Source of the DNA: Verrucomicrobia bacterium UBA6354
GTDB lineage: Bacteria > Verrucomicrobiota > Kiritimatiellia > RFP12 > UBA1067
DNA: 11,315 bases
Assembly: GCA_002440145.1 (NCBI GenBank)
Contig: DJRS01000161.1
Coordinates: forward strand, 1 to 11,315
Direction of reading: 5' to 3'
The translations under genes were made by a program, and so were the position numbers. Positions 1-5,911 of the stretch are shown here, piece by piece (the first letter of the stretch is position 1; the number at the start of each line of letters is the position of its first letter). The notes beneath the pieces were generated by a model. That model did no database searches. It had not been told where the DNA came from and was given only the letters and a program-made list of their open reading frames with translations.

Positions 1-497
1 GCCTTTTCCGCCGCCAGCCGCACGCGTTCCGTCTCGGCGAACGCCGTATTCTGCTTCGCTTCCGCCAATTTGACCGTCGCCTGCGCCGTCTCGTTCGTCA
101 GCCGCGCCGCCTCCGCCAGCAGTTTCGCCGCGGATGCCTTCTCCGCCGCCGCTTTCGCTTCGTTTTCGGACGCCTTAAGCCGCTTTGTTTGCGTCTCGGC
201 TTCGACTTGTGCGCGCCGGAGAGCGTCCTCTTCGGCTTTCTTCTGCGTCTCGGCCGCCAGGCGGGATTCCTTTTCCGCCGCCAACTTGGCCTTCTCGGCT
301 TCCGCGCGACGGCTCTCGGCCTGTTCCATGGCGCGCGCCTTCTTCGCGGCGGACGCCTCCGCGTCCGCGCGCGCTTCCGCCGCGGCGCGACCATCGCGCG
401 CGACAGCCGCCCGGTTGTTCGAAACGACGACCGCGGCGAACGCGCCCGCCACCGCCACGACCAGCACAAACGACCAAGCCAGGAAGGTTTTGTTCAC
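1..497 (-). CDS. Membrane-anchored alanine-rich coiled-coil protein (3' end off the window)
   Basis: The function is not recognised. The frame opens with GTG at 497-495, overlapping the secretin stop as GTGA, and stays open for 165 codons to the left edge. Residues 1-5 (MNKTF) precede a hydrophobic stretch at about 6-25 (LAWSFVLVVAVAGAFAAVVV) with no clear signal peptidase site, so it reads as a signal anchor. From about residue 29 onward the protein is almost purely Ala, Glu, Lys and Arg with heptad-like spacing, a long predicted coiled coil. A purine-rich GAGGA lies about 10 bases before the GTG. The coupling to the secretin suggests a structural or scaffolding part of the same envelope machine, perhaps spanning periplasm from the inner membrane. 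This role is inference. A TolA-like or PilN/PilO-like C-terminal domain could lie outside the window. Confidence 0.72.
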   Translation of the reverse strand, partial: MNKTFLAWSFVLVVAVAGAFAAVVVSNNRAAVARDGRAAAEARADAEASAAKKARAMEQAESRRAEAEKAKLAAEKESRLAAETQKKAEEDALRRAQVEAETQTKRLKASENEAKAAAEKASAAKLLAEAARLTNETAQATVKLAEAKQNTAFAETERVRLAAEK

Positions 498-3046
498 TTC
501 GCGGCTTCCTCTGAAAGTTCGCCCAACAGACCGCCTTTCGGCGCATTCCCGGCCGTTGGCGTTGCAGATCCAGCCTGATCGGGCGTCGCCTCTTCCAGCC
601 GCTCCATGATCTGCTTCGCGCGCTCCGCCTTTTCCGCGTCGAGCGCCTTGCGCGATTCATATTCCTCGTCCTCTCGCGCCCATTCGCGGTGTTGACGCTT
701 GAGTTGCTCTTTCTGGGATACCGGGTCCGCCAACTCGGACTTCGACCAGCCATGGTCTTCCCACGGCCGCGGATCGCTCATGACCGACTTGCGACGCGCC
801 GCTTCCGCCTGTGCAGCCTTGCCGTCGTCCAGCACGTACGGCGTCATGAACACCAGAAGTTCGTTGCGCGATTCGGAAGAGGAAGTCGAACCGAACAGAT
901 ATTTGCCGATCCAAGGGATGTCCTTCAGGATCGGAATGCCATTCTCGCTCTCGGAGATGCGCGTCTCCGTCAATCCGCCCAAGACCACCGTTTGGTTGTT
1001 CTCCAAAAGCACGTCGGCGGTCATCTTGCGCTTGAGCGACGTGTCGATCTGGACCTCCTTGCTCTGCGGATCGAGAATCGTCTGTTGCGCGCCCAGTTGC
1101 GAATACTCTTCCTCGACTTCGAGCATGACCGTCCCGTTGGGGTTGATCTTCGGCGTCACCTTGATGGTGATGCCCAACTCCTCGGAGGAGTACTGCGGAG
1201 CGGTAGAGTTGCCCGAAGCATACACCGAGGAGGAGACTTGGTAGCCCGTCAGGAACTGGCGCTTCTGCGTCGCGTCTATCGTGGCTTCCTTGTTGTCCAC
1301 CGTCATGATGACCGGCGAAGCGACGTACTTGGACCGCGAATCGTTCTTCGAGGCCTGGATGACCGCCCCCAAATCGAGCCGCTCCGAATAAACCCCATAC
1401 GTAAGCCCGGCGCCTCCGGGCGTGAACAGGGCCGGCAACGCCCTGCCCATCGCGTTGATGAACGCGTTCGTGATGCCGTCCGCCGCGGAAGCGACCGTGT
1501 TGTTTCCGCCGCCGCCGCCCAGCGCCTGGCGGTACTGTTCGCCCTTCGCCTGCATGCCGTGCACCCAGTCGATGCCCGTCGATATGCCGTCGCCCAGCTG
1601 AACCTCGATGATGACCGTCTCGATCAGCACCTGGCTCAGCTTGATGTCCATGGACTCGATGATGCTTTCCAGCACCGGGATGTCCTCCCGGCGCGCCATC
1701 ACGACGAGCCCGTTGATGCGCTTGTCGGCGAGGACGGTGACATTGTCCTTCGAAAGCTCGCCCGCCTTGGATTCGCCCGATTTGCCCGCCGGCGCGGCGG
1801 ACGCCCGCTTTTGCGTCGTGTTGCGCGTCATGTTGGCGTTCGCGCCGGACTTCGCGTTCTGGTTCTGGTTTTGCTTGCCCGCGGAAGAGGATTTGGAGCC
1901 GGAGGCGTTGCCGATCAGCTCGTTGATCATGCTCGAGACGTCCTCCGCGTCCGCATACTTGAGACGGTAGACCTTGACCTGCACGTCCGGCGTCGTTTCG
2001 ATGTCGAGTTGCTCGATGACCTTGTCGAAGAAGTCCATGTTCGTCTTCGCCGTGACGACTATGAGCTTGTTCGAGCGCTCGTCCGCCAGGATGAGCACTT
2101 TGCCGCGGATCACGCCCCGGTCCGCGTCGCTCACGCCCGTCACGAGCGACTCGACGTTTTTGACCGCCTCCTGCGCGGTCGCCTCCCGTTCATTGCGGCG
2201 CAAAAGTCCCCGGTACGGACGCGTGGCGCGCGCCGGTTCCTGTACCGTCTTGGCCGCCTGCCCCTCCTTCTCGAGCGACTTCTGCGATTCCTCCACAATC
2301 TGCTCGAGCGCCGTCTTGATGTCCGCCGCGCTCGCATTCTTGATCTGGCGCACGTAGACGTTTTCGTTCACCGGCGTCGCCACGTCGATCGCCCGCGCGA
2401 TTTCCCTCATGCGGTTGATGTTGAGCTGCGTATCGGTCACCAGAATGGACCCGATGCGCTCGTAGACCAGCAAAAGCCCCTTCTGCGACTTGAGCCCCTC
2501 CAGCACCTTTTGCGCCTCGTCCAGGGGGATGTTCTTGAAATTGAACATCATCGAGACGACGCGCCCCGAATCCGCAAGTTCCGCCTCGGGATCCAAGATG
2601 AGCGGAATGCCCTCCTGGCGCGCCTTTTCGCGCGGCAAGGCGCGCGTGAACTTCGTCCCGTACGGCTCCATATGCACGCCGTTCATCTCCAGAACGACCT
2701 CGATCGCCTCGATTTGTTCCTCTTTGGACAGCCGCTGTCCGGGGCGGGACTGGATGGTGATCGTCGTGTTCGCCGGCACGGCGGGGTCTTTCAGGACCGT
2801 CCGGTCGACAAGCTGTCCGTAGATCTTGAACACCATCTCGAGCGGCGCATCCGCGAAATTGAGGTCGCTTTCCTTCTTGTCCTCCGCCTCCGCATCCACG
2901 GCGGAAGACTTCGCGACCGCATTCGCCGCGCTGGACGCCGCGGCCGCCTGCCGGTTCCGGTTCAGCCGCGACGAGAGGCTCTGCGCATCCGTCCCGGCGG
3001 CCGTGAGGAGGGCAAGCCCCAAAATCATCTTAATTTCCGTTTTCAT
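494..3046 (-). CDS. Outer-membrane secretin, GspD/PilQ superfamily
   Basis: This is the ring-forming outer-membrane channel of a type II secretion or type IV pilus-like system, 850 residues. A signal peptide is visible at 1-21 (hydrophobic ILGLALLTAA, likely cut after TDA). Domains in order: N0/STN-like about 60-140; three ring-building N1-N3 repeats at about 162-222, 229-348 and 355-468; secretin barrel about 470-740, with the hallmark VVLGGL near 687 and GIPILKDIPWIGKYLF ending near 718. The N2 repeat carries a long charged insert (about 258-310) and N3 a Ser/Asn/Gln/Lys-rich linker (about 380-430). After the barrel comes a charged 110-residue tail. No AMIN domain is seen, so the layout is closer to GspD than to PilQ. 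The ATG has GAGG four bases upstream and sits 6 bases after the preceding stop. The secretin call is firm; which machine it serves is not. Confidence 0.93.
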   Translation of the reverse strand: MKTEIKMILGLALLTAAGTDAQSLSSRLNRNRQAAAASSAANAVAKSSAVDAEAEDKKESDLNFADAPLEMVFKIYGQLVDRTVLKDPAVPANTTITIQSRPGQRLSKEEQIEAIEVVLEMNGVHMEPYGTKFTRALPREKARQEGIPLILDPEAELADSGRVVSMMFNFKNIPLDEAQKVLEGLKSQKGLLLVYERIGSILVTDTQLNINRMREIARAIDVATPVNENVYVRQIKNASAADIKTALEQIVEESQKSLEKEGQAAKTVQEPARATRPYRGLLRRNEREATAQEAVKNVESLVTGVSDADRGVIRGKVLILADERSNKLIVVTAKTNMDFFDKVIEQLDIETTPDVQVKVYRLKYADAEDVSSMINELIGNASGSKSSSAGKQNQNQNAKSGANANMTRNTTQKRASAAPAGKSGESKAGELSKDNVTVLADKRINGLVVMARREDIPVLESIIESMDIKLSQVLIETVIIEVQLGDGISTGIDWVHGMQAKGEQYRQALGGGGGNNTVASAADGITNAFINAMGRALPALFTPGGAGLTYGVYSERLDLGAVIQASKNDSRSKYVASPVIMTVDNKEATIDATQKRQFLTGYQVSSSVYASGNSTAPQYSSEELGITIKVTPKINPNGTVMLEVEEEYSQLGAQQTILDPQSKEVQIDTSLKRKMTADVLLENNQTVVLGGLTETRISESENGIPILKDIPWIGKYLFGSTSSSESRNELLVFMTPYVLDDGKAAQAEAARRKSVMSDPRPWEDHGWSKSELADPVSQKEQLKRQHREWAREDEEYESRKALDAEKAERAKQIMERLEEATPDQAGSATPTAGNAPKGGLLGELSEEAAK

Positions 3047-3052
3047 ATCGCC

Positions 3053-3592
3053 TCATTCTCCCGGTTTGCGGTAGTAGATGCACACGAGCGTGAAAGTCCC
3101 CGTGAGGTAGCCGGGCTTGCGGCTCGGCGCAAAGTTCAGATTCTCGATATCGAAACTCCCCTGCGTCGTGTTTTCCAGTTCGTGCAGGAACTTGACAAGC
3201 GGCTCGAGCCCCGCCTCCCATTTGGATTCGATCTTGATCTGCATCATCTCGCCCGTCTCCTCCTCCTTCTGGAGCTTGGACGAGCTGAGATACACGTGGT
3301 TGGACGCGGCGATCGCGTCCATGCGCGGCAGCCACACCGTATCCGACCCCTGCAGGCCCTCGATCACGGGGATGTTCGCCGCCTCCTCTTCATAGAGCGC
3401 GTTCCACTTGCCGCGCTCCCCGATGAGCTTGGCCTCGCGTTCACAGGCGGCCCGCGCCGATTTGTAGCGCCGCTCGGCCCCCTTCCACGCCTGCCGGGCG
3501 TGCAAAAACCAGAAGCCGGCCGCGAACGCGTAAAGCGCGACGACGCCCAGAACCGACACGAGAATGCGCTCTTTCAGCGAAAGATCGGTCAT
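3053..3592 (-). CDS. PilO/GspM-like inner-membrane assembly protein
   Basis: A 179-residue protein with a short cytoplasmic start (MTDLSLKER), one membrane segment at about 10-30 (ILVSVLGVVALYAFAAGFWFL), a short helical stretch at about 33-70, and a small C-terminal alpha/beta domain ending in GTFTLVCIYYRKPGE. This is the size and layout of PilO or GspM, bitopic proteins that pair with PilN or GspL in the periplasm and link the cytoplasmic motor to the secretin. Segments such as LEPLVKFLHELENTTQGSFDIENLNF fit a PilO-type ferredoxin-like fold. The start overlaps the upstream stop as ATGA, and a strong GGAGGA site lies inside the end of the upstream gene, so translation is probably coupled. The family call rests on topology, size and position rather than on an invariant motif. 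Confidence 0.75.
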   Translation of the reverse strand: MTDLSLKERILVSVLGVVALYAFAAGFWFLHARQAWKGAERRYKSARAACEREAKLIGERGKWNALYEEEAANIPVIEGLQGSDTVWLPRMDAIAASNHVYLSSSKLQKEEETGEMMQIKIESKWEAGLEPLVKFLHELENTTQGSFDIENLNFAPSRKPGYLTGTFTLVCIYYRKPGE

Positions 3593-4854
3593 TGGTCCTC
3601 CTCCGCGTCCTTGAACGAACAATCCACCGAGAAGGTGAACTTCTGGTTGCGCTGGCGCAAATCGCCGCGGTATTCGACATGCTTGAAGAACGGCGTCTCC
3701 GCGTCCTCCTCCTTGCCGCTCGCTTCGCCCAGTTTCAGCGCCACGAGCCCATCCTTGAACGCATACACCCCTTCGCGCGTCTCGGACGTCCCGTCCAGCG
3801 CGAGAATGTCGCCGCGTTTGAAGTTCCACTTCGTCAGCGTCACCCCGTCCGGCAGGACGGCGCTGACGAGCCGCAACGTCTCCAGCGCGCCCAGGTCGTG
3901 GTTGGACACGTTCCGCACCGCCTCCACCTGGTCTTTTTTGTCCCGGACCTGCTCGTACGCCCGCGCCTGGCTGCGGCTTGCCGCCCGCTGCCGCGCCGTC
4001 ATCTGCCCGTACACGGCCGGCACGCCCGCCAGAACCGCCAGTGCGACAAGCCATATCCCGCCCGCCACGGCGAGGAATTTCACGAGTTTGCGCTTCGTGC
4101 GCGTCTCCCGCAGAATGTCCGCCCAGGTCGCCGGCAGCGCGTTGAGCGCCTGGGGATCCGCCGCGCGCTCCAAGAGTCCCGCGAGCCCTTCGTCCGCCGG
4201 CGGCGGCAGTCTGCGCACCTCCCCGAGCGTGGCGAGCGCGGCCTCCGCCGGCCCGTCTTCCAGCCCGACCGTCACAATCTCCCGCAGGGGCAGGGCTCCC
4301 CCGAAATCCTCCGCCTCCAAGAGCGCGAGAAGCGCCGCGCGCTTGAGTTCCGTCGTATCCGCGAGCGCCCGGATCGCGCTGGGCGTATCGCCGTCCAGCA
4401 CGAACAGGGCGAGCCCTTCCGCCTCCTTCAAAAGGACAAGCCGCCGCACCCGCCCGGAAGCGGGCCCCTCGATCCCGCCCCACAACTCGCGCAGCACGCC
4501 CAAAACCCACGCGTCCACGCGCGTCACTTCCAGCTTGGCCGCGTCCAGCGCCGCGGCGATATCCTCCGCCGCGCTCTCGGGAAGCGCCGCGGCGAGAACA
4601 AGCTTCCCGGACACCGTCTCGGAAACCTGCTCGCAGGAAACCGCCAACGTCTCGTCGGGGTAGGGCGAAATCTTTTTCAGCGCATCCGCGGCAAGAGCCG
4701 CCGCATCCCCGGCATGATCGGGTGGCGTGCGCACAAGTCTCACGAGCAAACGCGACAGCGGGAGCGCGAGAACCGCCTCGCGGCCGCGCCCCTTTTGGGC
4801 CAGAAAGCCCAATTTGCCGTCCGCAAAGACGGCCACTCGCGTCATTTCGCCCAT
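3589..4854 (-). CDS. GspL-like / fused PilM-PilN assembly protein
   Basis: A 421-residue bitopic protein: cytoplasmic region 1-255, one membrane segment at about 258-282 (FLAVAGGIWLVALAVLAGVPAVYG), then about 140 periplasmic residues. The periplasmic part contains LETLRLVSAVLPDGVTLTKW followed by a strand-rich stretch, the usual look of PilN/GspL C-terminal domains. The cytoplasmic half has the size of the actin-like PilM/GspL domain, but I see no clear nucleotide-binding signature, so ATP binding is doubtful. GspL has exactly this layout; equally it can be called a PilM-PilN fusion, which suits the following PilO-like gene and secretin. The start is uncertain: ATG codons at 4863, 4854 and 4845 are all in frame. 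I prefer 4854 because GAGG lies just upstream and the promoter would leave a leader of about 16 bases. The frame continues open to 5433, but that part crosses the promoter and looks non-coding. Confidence 0.8.
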   Translation of the reverse strand: MGEMTRVAVFADGKLGFLAQKGRGREAVLALPLSRLLVRLVRTPPDHAGDAAALAADALKKISPYPDETLAVSCEQVSETVSGKLVLAAALPESAAEDIAAALDAAKLEVTRVDAWVLGVLRELWGGIEGPASGRVRRLVLLKEAEGLALFVLDGDTPSAIRALADTTELKRAALLALLEAEDFGGALPLREIVTVGLEDGPAEAALATLGEVRRLPPPADEGLAGLLERAADPQALNALPATWADILRETRTKRKLVKFLAVAGGIWLVALAVLAGVPAVYGQMTARQRAASRSQARAYEQVRDKKDQVEAVRNVSNHDLGALETLRLVSAVLPDGVTLTKWNFKRGDILALDGTSETREGVYAFKDGLVALKLGEASGKEEDAETPFFKHVEYRGDLRQRNQKFTFSVDCSFKDAEEDQ

Positions 4855-4876
4855 AGACCTCATATTTTTGCCTACT

Positions 4877-4907
4877 ATTATACCATATCCCGTGCCCTTT
4901 GTGTCAT
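4877..4907 (-). promoter_or_regulatory. Sigma70-type promoter of the secretin operon
   Basis: Read on the minus strand, a perfect -10 box TATAAT lies at 4882-4877, preceded by TGG, which makes it an extended -10. A -35 box ATGACA (5 of 6 matches to TTGACA) is at 4907-4902 with a 19-base spacer; shifting by one gives TGACAC with 18. Transcription would begin near 4870, just before the candidate ATGs of the GspL/PilMN-like gene. The surroundings are about 40% GC by hand count of two lines (4861-4980), in contrast to the GC-rich genes either side. The spacer is longer than the ideal 17, so strength is uncertain. Confidence 0.7.
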
Positions 4908-4919
4908 CTTTATCGCGGC

Positions 4920-4937
4920 AACACATAAATTTGTGTT
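4920..4937. promoter_or_regulatory. Possible operator: inverted repeat upstream of the promoter
   Basis: A perfect 6-base inverted repeat, AACACA-N6-TGTGTT, is centred about 58 bases upstream of the predicted transcription start of the secretin operon. This is a position typical for activators that touch RNA polymerase from upstream. The half-sites are not the classical CRP ones (TGTGA/TCACA). With only 6-base arms in AT-rich DNA, chance is a real alternative. Confidence 0.3.
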
Positions 4938-4999
4938 TTCGTGTCCAAAAACAAACGGAAACCTTCCTTCTCCTGGGTAAAAGACCGCGGTTTTTTGGA

Positions 5000-5021
5000 C
5001 CTGTTCTTCCGATGAAACAGG
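5000..5021. repeat. Inverted repeat CCTGTT-N10-AACAGG
   Basis: Two perfect 6-base arms separated by 10 bases, within the non-coding spacer, about 130-150 bases upstream of the predicted start of the secretin operon. It could be a binding site or a short hairpin. There is no run of T beside it, so it does not look like a terminator. The role is unknown. Confidence 0.3.
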
Positions 5022-5337
5022 CGCGACATCTCGGAACCGCCGGGACTTCAAACCGGTATTTGATTGTTTTATGCACGTTTCTTGTTGGAATGCCGGCTTT
5101 GCACAACTCGCACGCAGGGAAACGCCATGTGAACGGATCCGGGCGCCCAAGGGCTCCAAGCCGTAAAGAGAAGGGCGACGTACGCAATTTGCCATACTTG
5201 CACAAGGGAGAAGACTCACGAATGGCGCAAGATGTCTGTCCGGGGCCACCGCAGACCCTTTTCCCCGCATGTGCACACTCCACACGCAAGGAACTGTTCA
5301 GCCCGGAAATCGCGGTTGAAGAGCGAACAGAGCCTGT

Positions 5338-5420
5338 CTGTCCCGGCGAGACGGTGATGCCGTTGCGCCGGAACGCCGATGCCGTTGCACCGGAACGCCT
5401 ACCCCGTTCTACTGGAACGG
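5338..5420. repeat. Array of four palindromic units, 22-base period
   Basis: Four interrupted inverted repeats begin at 5338, 5360, 5382 and 5404, so the step is exactly 22 bases each time. Each has 5-base arms around a 7-base centre: CTGTC/GACGG, CCGTT/AACGC, CCGTT/AACGC, CCGTT/AACGG. The two middle units differ at a single base over their full 22 bases (5356-5377 and 5378-5399). The outer two are diverged in the centre yet keep the arms able to pair, allowing one G-U pair in the first unit. The period is about two turns of DNA, so proteins bound to successive units would sit on the same face. 22 is not a multiple of 3, which argues against a coding repeat. Confidence 0.7.
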
Positions 5421-5597
5421 TCGTGCGATGCAAAAAGGATGCGGCTGTCCCACCCCCATTTCCTGTCTTTGGGAAGCCCCCTCCCGACCCGATATGCGAC
5501 CTATTGCCCGGCTGTCCGCAGACGGGGCCCTTCTCCGCGGGGCCTTTGGAATTTGCTCTTTATATAAGGAGGAGGGAGAGATCGTCCTGGGCACTTT

Positions 5598-5670
5598 GGA
5601 AATGGAGAAAAGAGACCTCGGAAGACACGGAAAGCCGCTGCGCGGCACAACGAAGAGACGGGAAATGGAG
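5598..5670. repeat. Direct repeats around a GC hairpin
   Basis: The decamer GGAAATGGAG occurs at 5598-5607 and again at 5661-5670. Between them lies a perfect hairpin, GCCGC-TGC-GCGGC (5634-5646), with purine-rich sequence resembling GAAGACACGGAAAG on its left. The arrangement looks like a small dispersed intergenic element rather than a gene. Only one copy is in the window, so repetition in the genome is not shown. Confidence 0.3.
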
Positions 5671-5868
5671 CGCGAGGCCGTGGTCGCGGGCGAACGCCCG
5701 GAGCGTCGGCATCCCACCGCGTTCGATGCGGCCGTTCCTGCCCTTTTGGAGAATTTCGCGGAGGTCGCGTCCCTTCGGCGCGTTTCCGCCGGACACCCCG
5801 GTTGCGATCCGCCATCCCAGAATCCGCCTTGCCGCCATTGCCAACGCTCCGGTGCCCGTGCCGCCCGA

Positions 5869-5910
5869 CGGGAAGAGCCTAATCGCACGGAGATTCACGT
5901 CTCTTTCCCG
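5869..5910 (-). terminator. Weak hairpin after the helicase gene
   Basis: Directly after the helicase stop the minus strand reads CGGGAAAGAG, a 23-base loop, then CTCTTCCCG: nine pairs with one bulged A. No run of U follows, so it is not a standard intrinsic terminator. It may protect the 3' end of the cassette messenger or be chance. No better terminator is visible between the two operons. Confidence 0.25.
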
Positions 5911-5911
5911 G

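Larger units (their letters stand above)
4855..5911. other. 1.06 kb intergenic spacer without a supportable gene
   Basis: The spacer separates the helicase stop from the start of the secretin operon. Its left end (to about 5000) is AT-rich and holds the promoter and the two inverted repeats listed separately. Next comes mixed sequence with small palindromes (for example GGGCGCCC at 5141-5148), the four-unit 22-base array at 5338-5420, and GC-rich sequence from about 5440. Several open frames cross it on both strands (longest isolated one 5428-5970 plus, 180 codons), but they are rich in Arg, Pro, Ser and Cys, lack domain signatures, and have no ribosome site at a sensible distance. I see no tRNA, rRNA, CRISPR or insertion sequence. 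It may hold decayed coding sequence or a small RNA, neither of which I can show. Confidence 0.6.

Noticed and set aside
689..4663. A 1324-codon open frame on the plus strand opposite the secretin, PilO-like and GspL-like genes.
   Set aside because: It is antisense to three well-supported genes, is full of Arg, Leu, His and Asp in a way typical of mirrored GC-rich codons, and shows no domain. The minus-strand genes have signal peptide, membrane segments and motifs.
5030..5062. A possible tRNA T-arm (ACTTCAAACC).
   Set aside because: The flanking bases do not form the 5-base stem, and no acceptor or anticodon arm is found around it.
5338..5420. The repeat array as a CRISPR.
   Set aside because: The units are contiguous 22-base repeats with no unique spacers, and no cas gene is present.
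4855..5433. In-frame extension of the GspL-like protein by about 193 codons upstream to an ATG at 5433.
   Set aside because: The extension crosses a near-consensus promoter and the 22-base repeats, is rich in Cys, Arg and Ser, and would add residues with no counterpart in GspL or PilM.
5409..5898. Minus-strand open frames of 104-159 codons between the helicase stop and the repeat array.
   Set aside because: Several overlap in different frames, none has a ribosome site or domain, and composition is arginine-rich filler.
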